A DNA stretch of 12,831 nt from Gallionella sp. UBA6045. GTDB taxonomy: Bacteria; Pseudomonadota; Gammaproteobacteria; Burkholderiales; Gallionellaceae. Positions within the stretch are counted from its first letter, which is position 1, and each line of letters begins with the position of its first letter. Shown piece by piece: positions 1 through 6,821 of the stretch. Under the pieces are notes generated by a model. It was not told the origin of the DNA and did not search any database. It saw only the letters and a program-made list of their open reading frames with translations. The DNA is taken from contig DIYV01000199.1 in the NCBI GenBank assembly GCA_002429165.1, positions 1 through 12,831 of the forward strand, read 5' to 3'. Position numbers and translations under genes: made by a program.

Positions 1-1131
1 AATCGCAGCGCCAAACTGGTCAGCCGCCTGCTCGGCAAGGTGGACAAACTGCTCGGCTCCATCCTGCTCGGCAACACCCTGCTCAACGTCGTCGCAGCGG
101 CGGTGACCAATATCATCATCTTTCGCATCTACGGACAAAACGATCTGGCGCTGCTGCTGGGCACACTGACGCTCACCTTTGTGCTGCTGGTATTCAGCGA
201 AATCATGCCCAAGATCATCGCGGCAAGTTACCCCGAACGCATCGCGCTACCGGCCAGTTATCTGCTCACGCCGCTGATCACGCTATTCCATCCGGTGGTC
301 TCGATAGCGGGCGGCCTGGTCAAAGGCGTGCTGTGGCTGTTGCGGATCAAGATAGAAACCGATCAAAGCAAACAAAAAATGACCCTGGAAGAATTGCGCG
401 GACTGGTATTGGATGCCGAACATTACCTGCCGCGCAAACATCAGAAGATGCTGCTCAATCTTGTCGACCTTGAACGCATCACCGTGAACGATGTGATGAT
501 TCCGCGCAATCAGATCGAGGCGCTGGATATCAATGCCGACGCAAATGAATTGCGCCAGCAGATCATCACTTGCCACCACACCTTGCTGCCTGTTTATGCC
601 GACACGCACAGCAACATCATCGGCATCCTGCATATAAAACGGATACCTGCCCTGTTGCAGGAAACAACGCTGGATCTGACCCGGTTGCGCGAAATCCTGA
701 ATGACCCTTATTTCATCCCGTCCGATACGCCATTGCTCAAGCAACTGCAGCAGTTTCAGGAGCGGCATGCGCGGCTTGGCATGGTGGTGGATGAATACGG
801 GGAACTGCTCGGATTGGTCACACTGGAAAACATCCTTGAAGAAATCGTCGGCGAATTCACCACGCAATCTCCCTCGAAAACGGGTAAATTTCTGCGCCAG
901 GAAGATGGCAGCATAGTGCTGGAAGGCAGCAGCAGTTTGCGCGAGCTGAATCGCAAGCTGGGCCTGCATTTTCCGCTTGATGGTGCGAAAACACTGAACG
1001 GGCTGATTCTCGATCATCTCGAAGATATTCCGGAAACCGGCACCAGCCTGAAAATCGCGGGTTATCCGATAGAGATCATTCAGACCCAGGATCGCATCGT
1101 GAAGGTGGCGCGCATTTTTCCGCCCGGCTGA
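1..1131 (+). CDS. CNNM/CorC-HlyC family transporter, 3' part (5' end outside window)
   Basis: The reading frame is open from the first base, so the gene starts upstream; the GTG at 40 is an internal Val codon in the CNNM domain. What is visible is 376 residues. The first ~110 hold hydrophobic segments of a CNNM (DUF21) membrane domain, including the GNTLLN and SEIMPK signatures. Two CBS modules follow: DVMIPR at about 164-169, and the end of the second, VVDEYGELLGLVT, at about 262-274. A C-terminal CorC_HlyC domain occupies about 300-372. Family members sit in the inner membrane and are implicated in Mg2+/Co2+ efflux or ion homeostasis, with the CBS pair binding nucleotide; the exact substrate is not readable here. 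The pilB that usually precedes pilC is absent, and this gene is followed by 106 bp before pilC, so they may be separate transcription units. Confidence 0.93.
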   Translation, partial: NRSAKLVSRLLGKVDKLLGSILLGNTLLNVVAAAVTNIIIFRIYGQNDLALLLGTLTLTFVLLVFSEIMPKIIAASYPERIALPASYLLTPLITLFHPVVSIAGGLVKGVLWLLRIKIETDQSKQKMTLEELRGLVLDAEHYLPRKHQKMLLNLVDLERITVNDVMIPRNQIEALDINADANELRQQIITCHHTLLPVYADTHSNIIGILHIKRIPALLQETTLDLTRLREILNDPYFIPSDTPLLKQLQQFQERHARLGMVVDEYGELLGLVTLENILEEIVGEFTTQSPSKTGKFLRQEDGSIVLEGSSSLRELNRKLGLHFPLDGAKTLNGLILDHLEDIPETGTSLKIAGYPIEIIQTQDRIVKVARIFPPG

Positions 1132-1155
1132 ATAATCCGCAATGGAAAGCATGTC

Positions 1156-1184
1156 TTTACAATAATCACAAAGCTCGGCATGAT
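1156..1184 (+). promoter_or_regulatory. candidate sigma70 promoter for pilC
   Basis: TTTACA (1156-1161, 5/6 to the -35 consensus) and CATGAT (1179-1184, 4/6 to the -10 consensus) are separated by 17 bp, 53 bp upstream of the pilC start, in the only sizeable gap before the gene. This is a consensus match by eye with no other support. No convincing sigma54 (GG-N10-GC) site was found. Confidence 0.28.
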
Positions 1185-1237
1185 GCCCGCCAATATTAGC
1201 GATAAACAATTTTAGTTAGTGACCCAAGGGAGACACT

Positions 1238-2455
1238 ATGGCTGTCGCAGCAAAAGCCCAAAAAGCAAAAGAATTCGCCTACGCCTGGGAAGGCAATGAC
1301 AAAACCGGCAAGGCGGCTAAAGGCGAAATACGCGCGGCCAGCGAAACCATCGCGTCCACCCTTTTGCGCCGCCAGGGAATCAATGTCACAAAAATTAAAA
1401 AGCAGAAAACCCGCGGCAAATCCATCACGGCCAAAGACATCACGCTGTTCACGCGCCAGCTTGCCGTCATGATGAAATCGGGCGTTCCGCTGTTGCAGGC
1501 TTTCGACATCGTGGGCAAGGGACATAACAACCCTTCTGTGGCACGGCTGTTGCTCGATATCAAAACCGATGTGGAAACCGGAAGCAGCTTGCAGCAGGCC
1601 TTCATGAAATTCCCGTTGTATTTCGACGCGCTGTATTGCAACCTGATCGGCGCGGGCGAGGCCGCGGGTATCCTGGACGCCCTGCTGGAGCGCCTGGCGA
1701 CCTACATGGAAAAAACCCAGGCTCTCAAAGGCAAAATCAAATCAGCGCTTTTCTACCCGATTTCCATTATTGTGGTGGCCTTCCTTATCACCGCCGTGAT
1801 CATGATTTTCGTGATCCCGGCATTCAAGGAACTCTTCGAAGGATTTGGCGCAAGCTTGCCGGCTCCGACATTGGTACTCATGAACATTTCCGATGCCTTT
1901 GTAAAATACTGGTGGGCGATTTTCGGCGGGATCGGCGGCGGCTTTTACGCCTTCTTCTATTTCTGGAAACGCAGCAAAAAAATGCAGGACGTGATGGACA
2001 AACTGCTGCTTAAACTGCCCATTTTCGGAGAGTTGATCCGCAAAGCCACAATCGCCCGCTGGACCCGTACACTTGCCACCATGTTCGCTGCCGGCGTTCC
2101 ATTGGTCGAATCACTTGATTCGGTTGCCGGCGCGGCGGGCAATGCGGTGTATTACAATGCCACTAAAGTGATTCAACGCGAAGTCAGCACCGGAAGCGGT
2201 CTCACTGTCTCCATGCAGAACACCGGGGTATTCCCGAGTATGGTTTTGCAAATGTGTGCCATCGGTGAAGAGGCCGGCTCGCTTGACTCCATGCTCAGCA
2301 AGGTGGCCGACTTCTATGAGGCCGAAGTGGATGATGCGGTAACCGCCATCTCCAGCCTGATGGAGCCGGTCATCATGGTGGTTTTGGGCACGCTGATCGG
2401 CGGCATGGTGATCGCGATGTACCTGCCGATCTTCAAGATGGGCGAAGTCATTTAA
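1238..2455 (+). CDS. pilC: Type IV pilus inner-membrane platform protein PilC
   Basis: A 405-residue GspF/PilC-family protein of typical length. It forms the inner-membrane platform of the type IV pilus machine and couples the PilB/PilT ATPases to pilin insertion and extraction. Two GspF repeats are visible: about 67-193, with FTRQLAVMMKSGVPLLQAF, and about 272-394, with WTRTLATMFAAGVPLVESL and the conserved GEEAGSLDSML at 343-353. Predicted membrane segments lie near 171-194, 223-243 and 374-398. The N-terminal ~65 residues are basic and cytoplasmic. The ATG at 1238 is preceded by a good Shine-Dalgarno, AAGGGAG (1226-1232), 5 nt away. The prepilin peptidase pilD follows on the same strand after a repeat-filled 311-bp gap. 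Confidence 0.97.
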   Translation: MAVAAKAQKAKEFAYAWEGNDKTGKAAKGEIRAASETIASTLLRRQGINVTKIKKQKTRGKSITAKDITLFTRQLAVMMKSGVPLLQAFDIVGKGHNNPSVARLLLDIKTDVETGSSLQQAFMKFPLYFDALYCNLIGAGEAAGILDALLERLATYMEKTQALKGKIKSALFYPISIIVVAFLITAVIMIFVIPAFKELFEGFGASLPAPTLVLMNISDAFVKYWWAIFGGIGGGFYAFFYFWKRSKKMQDVMDKLLLKLPIFGELIRKATIARWTRTLATMFAAGVPLVESLDSVAGAAGNAVYYNATKVIQREVSTGSGLTVSMQNTGVFPSMVLQMCAIGEEAGSLDSMLSKVADFYEAEVDDAVTAISSLMEPVIMVVLGTLIGGMVIAMYLPIFKMGEVI

Positions 2456-2507
2456 TGAAGAGTCAGGCACTTCCCGGTCATCAATCTTTCACCCTCGTCG
2501 CGGCCCT

Positions 2508-2603
2508 ATGAGTTTGCCGGCGCTGCTGCAAACGGTCCCCGCCGGATTTGTTGGTGCGTGCTTGATGCCCGGACTGACGGTTGGCAGGTTCGTCCCCATA
2601 TAA
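2508..2603 (+). pseudogene. truncated pilD start, copy 1 (most diverged)
   Basis: An ATG at 2508 opens a 31-codon frame ending at TAA 2601-2603. Its translation (MSLPALLQ..., LMPGLTVGR) aligns with the start of PilD (MYTLPHLLE..., VLGLMVGS): Leu/Pro at the same places, then the xxVG[RS] junction. It stops exactly where PilD would continue into its SFLNVV segment. The N-terminus looks like the usual PilD start of other Proteobacteria, so this may be the oldest copy. Identity is visible mainly at the protein level; the DNA is strongly diverged from copies 2 and 3. Best read as a broken remnant, though a translated leader peptide cannot be excluded. Confidence 0.55.
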
Positions 2604-2639
2604 CCCGCAGGCGGGTCCGTTTTCACTGAAACAACCGAT

Positions 2640-2756
2640 ATGTATACATTACCCCAGCTACTCCAATCCTCACCGCTTGCGTTCACTATCATGGCTGGCT
2701 TGATGGTCGGCAGGTCCGCCCCCGCATCTCCACGCAAGCGGGTTAGTCTTCACTGA
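2640..2756 (+). pseudogene. truncated pilD start, copy 2
   Basis: The ATG at 2640 lies 127 bp upstream of the real pilD start at 2767. The first 17 bases are identical in the two copies, and about 64 of 75 aligned bases match up to the VGS/VGR junction. Copy 2 lacks 9 bp (three codons, Val-Leu-Gly). After the junction the frame runs into unrelated sequence and stops at TGA 2754-2756, giving a 38-residue peptide. Of ten differing codons six are synonymous (mostly third-position changes), so the copy diverged under coding constraint or came by recombination with a related pilD. Both ATGs lie in the same perfect 10-bp palindrome, ATGTATACAT (2640-2649 and 2767-2776). Confidence 0.75.
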
Positions 2757-2766
2757 AACAACCACT

Positions 2767-3672
2767 ATGTATACATTACCCCACCTTCTCGAATCTTCAC
2801 TACTTGCATTCACCATCATGGCCGGCGTATTGGGCCTGATGGTCGGCAGTTTTCTCAATGTGGTGATCCATCGACTGCCAAAAATGATGGAACTGGGTTG
2901 GCGCCAACAGTGCGCCGAGTTGATGCACAGCGAGATCACTGGCAATCAGGTGCCCGCAAGCGGTGAAGATGAACCTGTGCGACACGCGCCTTACAACCTG
3001 ATCGTTCCACGCTCCGCCTGCCCGCATTGCAATCACGCCATCAGCGCTTGGGAAAACATTCCCATCGTCAGCTATCTGCTGTTGCGCGGCAAATGCAAGG
3101 GCTGTGGTGCGGCCATTTCGCCGCGCTATCCCATCATCGAGGCGATCAGCGGCATGCTGTGCGCCTATGCGGCCTGGCACTTCGGGTTCGGCTGGACTGC
3201 CGCCGGTGCGCTGTTGCTCGTCTGGGCGTTGCTGGCACTCACCGCGATCGACATCGACACGCAGCTGCTCCCGGACGACATCACGCTGCCGCTGCTCTGG
3301 GCGGGTTTGCTGTTCAACCTGTTCGGGGTCTTTACCAATTTGCCCAGCGCGGTACTTGGCGCAGTGATCGGTTATCTCGCGTTGTGGAGCGTGTACTGGC
3401 TGTTCAAACTCATTACCGGCAAGGAAGGCATGGGCTACGGAGATTTCAAGCTGCTTGCGGCCCTGGGTGCCTGGCTGGGCTGGCAGATGCTGCCGCTGAT
3501 CATCCTGCTATCGTCGCTGGTCGGCGCTGTGGTCGGCATCACCCTGATCGTGGCGCTCAAACATGGCCGCAACATTCCGATCCCGTTTGGTCCCTATCTG
3601 GCCGGTGGCGGGCTGATCGCGCTGTTCTGGGGGCCGGTACTGACACAAACTTATCTGCGGCTACTGGGTTAG
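2767..3672 (+). CDS. pilD: Type IV prepilin leader peptidase / N-methyltransferase PilD
   Basis: A 301-residue member of the aspartic type IV prepilin peptidase family. It cleaves prepilin and pseudopilin leaders at the cytoplasmic face of the inner membrane and N-methylates the new Phe. Visible features: the GSFLNVVIHRLP segment (27-38); a four-Cys zinc motif at C85, C88, C110 and C113; catalytic Asp candidates D162 (in TAIDIDTQLLPD) and D226 (in GYGDFK), 64 residues apart as in characterised family members; and about eight hydrophobic segments. The length is normal. The ATG at 2767 gives the expected N-terminus, but no clear Shine-Dalgarno precedes it. The start region is duplicated twice upstream. 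coaE begins 2 bp after its stop, so translational coupling is likely. Confidence 0.97.
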   Translation: MYTLPHLLESSLLAFTIMAGVLGLMVGSFLNVVIHRLPKMMELGWRQQCAELMHSEITGNQVPASGEDEPVRHAPYNLIVPRSACPHCNHAISAWENIPIVSYLLLRGKCKGCGAAISPRYPIIEAISGMLCAYAAWHFGFGWTAAGALLLVWALLALTAIDIDTQLLPDDITLPLLWAGLLFNLFGVFTNLPSAVLGAVIGYLALWSVYWLFKLITGKEGMGYGDFKLLAALGAWLGWQMLPLIILLSSLVGAVVGITLIVALKHGRNIPIPFGPYLAGGGLIALFWGPVLTQTYLRLLG

Positions 3673-3674
3673 CC

Positions 3675-4307
3675 ATGGCCCCCTTCGACGGTGCTCAGGA
3701 CAGGTTATGCGTCGGGCTCACGGGCGGGATAGGCTGCGGTAAAAGCACGGTGGCCGGGCTGTTCGCGGAACATGGCGCAGGCATCATCGATACGGACGCA
3801 ATCGCACACCGCCTGACCCAACCCGGTGGCAATGCGATCGCCGCAATCCGTGCTGCGTTTGGCGATGATTACATCACCGCAGAAGGTGCATTGGATCGCA
3901 CAAAGATGCGCGGGCTGATCTTTTCGGATGCCGCCGCCAAACAACGGCTGGAACTGATTTTGCATCCGCTGATCCTGGAACAAGCCAAATTGCAACTCCA
4001 CCATTTGCAGGATAAACCTTACATTATCCTCGCCGTGCCGCTGCTGCCGGAAAGCCCGGCGTTCCGGCAACTGGCCCAACGGGTTCTGGTGGTGGATTGC
4101 GACGAACACACCCAGGTTTCGCGCGTCATCGGGCGCAGTCGAATGGGCGAGGCAGAAATTCGCGGCATCATCGCACAGCAAACACCGCGTGCCGAACGGC
4201 TGCGAATTGCCGACGATGTCATACACAACGATGCGGGTTTGGACAGTTTGGCAGAACAGGTTACCGTTCTGCATGTACACTACTCGGCTATGCAAAACAA
4301 GATTTGA
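3675..4307 (+). CDS. coaE: Dephospho-CoA kinase CoaE
   Basis: A 210-residue P-loop kinase catalysing the last step of CoA synthesis: ATP-dependent phosphorylation of the 3'-hydroxyl of dephospho-CoA, in the cytosol. The P-loop is GGIGCGKS (17-24), the DTD motif IIDTD ends at 41, and the C-terminal half holds the expected lid and RIADDVIHN regions. The ATG at 3675 is the only in-frame start close to the P-loop. It gives 13 residues before GLTGGIGCGKS, where most CoaE proteins have only about 5-8, and residues 3-10 (PFDGAQDR) are encoded by a repeat (3681-3704). It lies 2 bp downstream of pilD, which fits the common pilD-coaE operon order. Confidence 0.97.
   Translation: MAPFDGAQDRLCVGLTGGIGCGKSTVAGLFAEHGAGIIDTDAIAHRLTQPGGNAIAAIRAAFGDDYITAEGALDRTKMRGLIFSDAAAKQRLELILHPLILEQAKLQLHHLQDKPYIILAVPLLPESPAFRQLAQRVLVVDCDEHTQVSRVIGRSRMGEAEIRGIIAQQTPRAERLRIADDVIHNDAGLDSLAEQVTVLHVHYSAMQNKI
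3681..3704 (+). repeat. dispersed-type repeat within the 5' end of coaE
   Basis: The core TTCGAC-GGT-GCTCAG-G-AC resembles a short repeat (TTCGAC-NN-GCTCAG) known to be scattered between genes in many proteobacterial genomes and often read as PFDxLR- or AQDR-like peptides. The reverse complement of 6590-6640 in this window contains the same blocks, TTCGAC and GCTCAG, split by an insert. Family membership is from memory and similarity by eye. Confidence 0.55.
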
Positions 4308-4396
4308 CGATAGCGGGATTTTCAATATATCGTTGCATCTGATTTTCCCCCGCGGCACATAATCAATAACGGAACAGCACATCGGGCAATAACGGC

Positions 4397-5158
4397 GTGA
4401 TCAGCTACGAGTTTCCTCTTAATGAAAAGATCCGCACTCTGTTGCGCCTTGAGGATTTGTTCGCGCGCATGACGCACTTCACCGAACATGATCACAGCAT
4501 GGACCACCACGCGGCACTGATCACACTGTTTGAAATTATCGAAGTCATCTGCCGTGCCGACCTGAAATCCGATTTGCTGAAGGAACTGGAACGCCAGAAG
4601 CGCGTGCTATTGAGCTTGCACAATAACCCTGCGATTTCCGAGGATGCGCTGGATGCGATTTTGGCCGAGATCGAGCAGGCTTCCGGGCAATTGCTCGCGA
4701 TGAGCGGAAAGATCGGCCAGCACCTGCGCGAGAATGAGTGGCTGATGGGCATCAAGCAGCGTGCCGTGATGCCGGGCGGCACCTGTGAATTCGACCTGCC
4801 TTCCTACCACTATTGGCAAGCACAGGATGTAGACATCAGGCGTGAGAATCTGCGCTCCTGGCTGGCTCCGCTGCTGCCGCTGCATACCGGGTTGAAAATC
4901 GTCCTGCAACTGTTGCGCGAAAACGGCAAGGTCTTTCACTTCACCGCGCATCAGGGTACTTTCCAGCAAATGCAGGGCGGGCGTGTTGCTCAAATGCTGC
5001 GTGTCCGCATGAGCAGGGAACTGCCGTGCATCCCCGAAGTCGGTGCGAACAAATACGCGATCAACATCCGCTTCATCGCGGCAAACTACGCTGCGAAGAC
5101 CACGCTGTTCGAGCAGGATGTGCCATTCGAGCTGACATTCTGCAGTCTCTCGTCATGA
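4397..5158 (+). CDS. zapD: Cell division protein ZapD
   Basis: A 253-residue protein of the ZapD (YacF/DUF1342) family, which bundles FtsZ protofilaments and helps form the Z-ring at midcell. The N-terminal helical domain begins [20 protein letters not shown] and contains [15 protein letters not shown]. The C-terminal beta-rich part ends [10 protein letters not shown]... The length matches the family. The start is GTG at 4397, which restores the conserved [10 protein letters not shown]-terminus; no strong Shine-Dalgarno is visible. It lies 89 bp after coaE, long enough for its own promoter, though only a weak -10-like CATAAT was seen. The stop TGA overlaps the yacG start as ATGA. The order coaE-zapD-yacG is conserved in many Proteobacteria. 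Confidence 0.96.
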   Translation: MISYEFPLNEKIRTLLRLEDLFARMTHFTEHDHSMDHHAALITLFEIIEVICRADLKSDLLKELERQKRVLLSLHNNPAISEDALDAILAEIEQASGQLLAMSGKIGQHLRENEWLMGIKQRAVMPGGTCEFDLPSYHYWQAQDVDIRRENLRSWLAPLLPLHTGLKIVLQLLRENGKVFHFTAHQGTFQQMQGGRVAQMLRVRMSRELPCIPEVGANKYAINIRFIAANYAAKTTLFEQDVPFELTFCSLSS

Positions 5159-5373
5159 TGCAAAAAAAACCGCCTATCGTTGCCTGTCCGCGTTGCGGCA
5201 AAGAACACCAATGGGACACCAACAACCCCTTCCGCCCTTTCTGCAGCGAACGCTGCAAGATGATCGACTTGGGCAAATGGGCGAACGAGGAATATCGTGT
5301 TGCCCAGCCGGCTGACCAGGACGAGCAGGATTTCACCGAAGAAAATACCATTCCGGATTCATTCCGAAGCTGA
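5155..5373 (+). CDS. yacG: DNA gyrase inhibitor YacG (zinc-binding)
   Basis: A 72-residue YacG-family protein. The E. coli homologue binds GyrB and inhibits gyrase. Four zinc cysteines are seen at C11, C14, C30 and C34 with spacing C-x2-C-x15-C-x3-C, as in the family, followed by an acidic tail (DQDEQDF). Two adjacent ATGs are possible, at 5155 and 5158. The first is chosen because it overlaps the zapD stop as ATGA, a usual coupling arrangement; the second would give 71 residues. The 154 bp between this stop and the convergent Nudix-ThiE gene (5374-5527) show only weak short inverted repeats (for example CCGC-TT-GCGG) and no convincing terminator. Confidence 0.95.
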   Translation: MMQKKPPIVACPRCGKEHQWDTNNPFRPFCSERCKMIDLGKWANEEYRVAQPADQDEQDFTEENTIPDSFRS

Positions 5374-5527
5374 GGCAAGGCGGTGACAAGCTTGCGACGA
5401 TGGCAGTGCAACCAGCACGACTATAACCAGTGACTTGACCGCTTGCGGGCTTAGTCGAATGGATAGTAGTTCCATCAGGAGCAAGCGCGAAAGCCAACGC
5501 AGTATCAGCGATGAAATGGAATTGGAA

Positions 5528-6568
5528 TCACCAGGCCTGACGCAGTAGCGCAATGCCATGTGCGCCATGCTGCCATGCGGCCTCCATGTCGGCATGGGTC
5601 AAGCCGCCCAGCGCATACACCGGAATCGATGAACCCGCTGCAATCGCCACGAAGTTTTCCCACCCCAGATGCGGCGCACCCGGATGCGATTGCGTAGCCT
5701 GCACCGGACTCAGCAACGCAAAATCGCAACCCAGTTGTTCGGCACGACGCAACTCCTCAACACTGTGACAGGAGGCCGCGCACCATTCAACATCGGGACG
5801 CACACTCAACCCGGCCAGCTGTGAGCCGGTCAACTGCACACCGTCCGCGCCGATCTCCCTGCATAATTCTATGTCGGCATTGATGATCAGTCGCGCATCA
5901 TGCCGTCGCAGCAGCGGCAATATCTTCAACGCCAATTCGCGCAATGCGTCGCGCGAATGATCCTTCTCGCGCAACTGCACCAGCCGCAAACCGTTTTGCA
6001 ATGCCGCCTCCAGCCGCTTCATGAATTCCGTCTCGCCCAGCTCGGCCACGTTGCTGATCGCATACAGGGTCGGCAATGACAGTGCGCGCAGGATGGGCCC
6101 GTTGGCGGGCAACAGCGGAGAAACGGAAACTTGTCCACTCTCCCTTTTCTGTCCCCGCAAGGGGGAGGCCGATGGGTTCCCCGCCACTTCGTGGCGACCC
6201 ATTCGCTCGGAGAGAGCCAGGGAGAGGGGCGGTTGCCACGCAAACTGCTGTCCCTCATGCGGATGCAGCTCGCCGCTCCACTCCGTCACGCGAAAGAAAT
6301 GCAACCGCACCGTAGCATGCGGATAGGTATACACGCGGGTCACCCACGGATAGGCGGTGGTGACCGTGATGCCCAGTTCCTCGCGCAGCTCGCGCACCAG
6401 CGCATGATAGGGAGTTTCGCCGGGTTCGATCTTGCCGCCGGGGAATTCCCAATATCCGGCCCAGATTTTGTCGGGGGGACGTTGGGCCAATAGAAATGTT
6501 CCGTCGGCACGCTGGAGGACGGCGGCAGCGACTTCGACAATTTTTGTTTTTTCAGTTGGGTTGTTCAA
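5528..6568 (-). CDS. Nudix hydrolase fused to a ThiE-like (thiamine-phosphate synthase) domain
   Basis: A 346-residue fusion. The N-terminal Nudix domain (MutT-like, predicted to hydrolyse 8-oxo-dGTP or other NDP-X) has an intact Nudix box at about 45-67 (GGKIEPGE...RELREELGI). The C-terminal TIM-barrel ThiE-like domain (about 167-346) has VQLREKD, GADGVQLTG and YALGGLT. It lacks some usual ThiE residues (VQL for VHL, no Lys in the TxTKP-like segment), so synthase activity is doubtful; such fusions are widespread in Proteobacteria. The start chosen is TTG at 6568, preceded by GAGG 5 nt upstream. The longer ATG frame from 6658 would read through a repeat. Residues ~113-148, between the domains, are encoded by a palindromic element. 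The gene converges with yacG. Confidence 0.88.
   Translation of the reverse strand: MNNPTEKTKIVEVAAAVLQRADGTFLLAQRPPDKIWAGYWEFPGGKIEPGETPYHALVRELREELGITVTTAYPWVTRVYTYPHATVRLHFFRVTEWSGELHPHEGQQFAWQPPLSLALSERMGRHEVAGNPSASPLRGQKRESGQVSVSPLLPANGPILRALSLPTLYAISNVAELGETEFMKRLEAALQNGLRLVQLREKDHSRDALRELALKILPLLRRHDARLIINADIELCREIGADGVQLTGSQLAGLSVRPDVEWCAASCHSVEELRRAEQLGCDFALLSPVQATQSHPGAPHLGWENFVAIAAGSSIPVYALGGLTHADMEAAWQHGAHGIALLRQAW
6138..6226. repeat. nested palindromic element in frame inside the Nudix-ThiE gene
   Basis: Outer arms CTCTCCCT (6138-6145) and AGGGAGAG (6219-6226) are perfect inverted repeats. Inside are CCCC-GCAA-GGGG (6153-6164) and a nested hairpin: ATGGGT (6172-6177), CGCCAC-TTC-GTGGCG (6182-6196), ACCCAT (6197-6202). 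It lies entirely in the linker between two folded domains and is read through without a stop. Its peptide (PLSLALSER..., SASPLRGQKRE) is low-complexity in style and unlike either domain. Confidence 0.75.
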
Positions 6569-6587
6569 TGAAACCTCATTCTTATTT

Positions 6588-6643
6588 GGCCGTTCGTGCT
6601 GAGCGTAGCGGCGGTTCTTTGCCGCGAAGTCGAAGTATGAATG
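6588..6643. repeat. dispersed-type repeat interrupted by a small hairpin
   Basis: The blocks CGTTCGTGCTGAGC (about 6590-6603) and AAGTCGAAGTATGAATG (about 6626-6642) read together as a common intergenic repeat of Proteobacteria. Between them sits about 20 bp containing CGGC-GGTTCTTT-GCCG, which looks like a nested insertion. The reverse complement shares TTCGAC and GCTCAG with the repeat at the start of coaE (3681-3704). Confidence 0.5.
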
Positions 6644-6662
6644 ACAAAAGCAAATCAACTTC

Positions 6663-6679
6663 GCGGGGTGCGGCCCCGC
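6663..6679. repeat. GC-rich inverted repeat
   Basis: GCGGGG (6663-6668) and CCCCGC (6674-6679) form a perfect 6-bp stem with a 5-nt loop. It sits between the interrupted repeat and the A/T hairpin of the same gap and has no T-tract. Confidence 0.45.
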
Positions 6680-6686
6680 ACGCCGA

Positions 6687-6717
6687 TTACTTTCTTTTGA
6701 GGGGCAAAAGAAAGTAA
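6687..6717. repeat. 12-bp perfect inverted repeat, possible terminator
   Basis: TTACTTTCTTTT (6687-6698) and AAAAGAAAGTAA (6706-6717) pair perfectly around the loop GAGGGGC. On either strand the 3' arm is not followed by a U-tract, so this reads as a repeat-family hairpin rather than a classic intrinsic terminator. On the - strand it could still reduce read-through from the DUF2442 gene into the Nudix gene. Confidence 0.6.
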
Positions 6718-6762
6718 CTAGTTGCCGGTCTACCGCCGGCGGTTTTGAAGTTGATTTTGATT

Positions 6763-6789
6763 GTTGGGTTACGCTGCGCTCAACCCAAC
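6763..6789. repeat. GTTGGGTT inverted repeat
   Basis: GTTGGGTT (6763-6770) and AACCCAAC (6782-6789) flank an 11-nt loop. The motif resembles a short repeat often seen between genes in beta- and gammaproteobacteria (recalled, not searched). The remaining bases 6790-6821 up to the DUF2442 stop show nothing notable. Confidence 0.55.
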
Positions 6790-6821
6790 CTACGTACTAC
6801 ATTCAGTACGAACAGCCTATG

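Larger units (their letters stand above)
2508..2766 (+). repeat. tandem repeats upstream of pilD (units of ~132 and 127 bp)
   Basis: The start codons at 2508, 2640 and 2767 are spaced 132 and 127 bp apart. The spacer after each truncated copy is also duplicated: GGCAGG at 2583 and 2709 opens parallel tracts of 57 and 58 bp that share a central GCGGGT/GCGGGTT block and end in CACTGAAACAACC just before the next ATG. The 5' spacer carries ACCCGC-AG-GCGGGT (2602-2615), a small inverted repeat. This fills almost the whole pilC-pilD gap (2456-2766); 2456-2507 holds nothing else I recognise. Confidence 0.75.

Noticed and set aside
283..1209. 308-codon open frame on the - strand across the CNNM/CorC gene
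   Set aside because: It is the antisense shadow of a gene with clear CBS and CorC domains; its translation shows no recognisable domain.
2508..2766. Tandem repeats considered as a CRISPR array
   Set aside because: The units are long, diverged and coding-like, with no short identical repeats separated by unique spacers.
2489..2945. Two - strand frames over the pilC-pilD gap with similar segments (VVSVKT...)
   Set aside because: Their similarity simply mirrors the tandem DNA repeats on the + strand; no independent evidence of translation.
3027..3674. Long upstream extension of the coaE frame overlapping pilD
   Set aside because: The upstream residues are a shifted reading of pilD and unlike any kinase; CoaE needs only the ATG at 3675.
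5374..5527. Possible bidirectional terminator between yacG and the Nudix-ThiE gene
   Set aside because: Only 4-bp stems such as CCGC-TT-GCGG and no T-tract on either strand; not enough to call.
6569..6658. Extended N-terminus of the Nudix-ThiE protein from an ATG at 6658
   Set aside because: The extra 30 residues are encoded by a dispersed repeat; the TTG at 6568 has a Shine-Dalgarno and directly precedes the Nudix domain.
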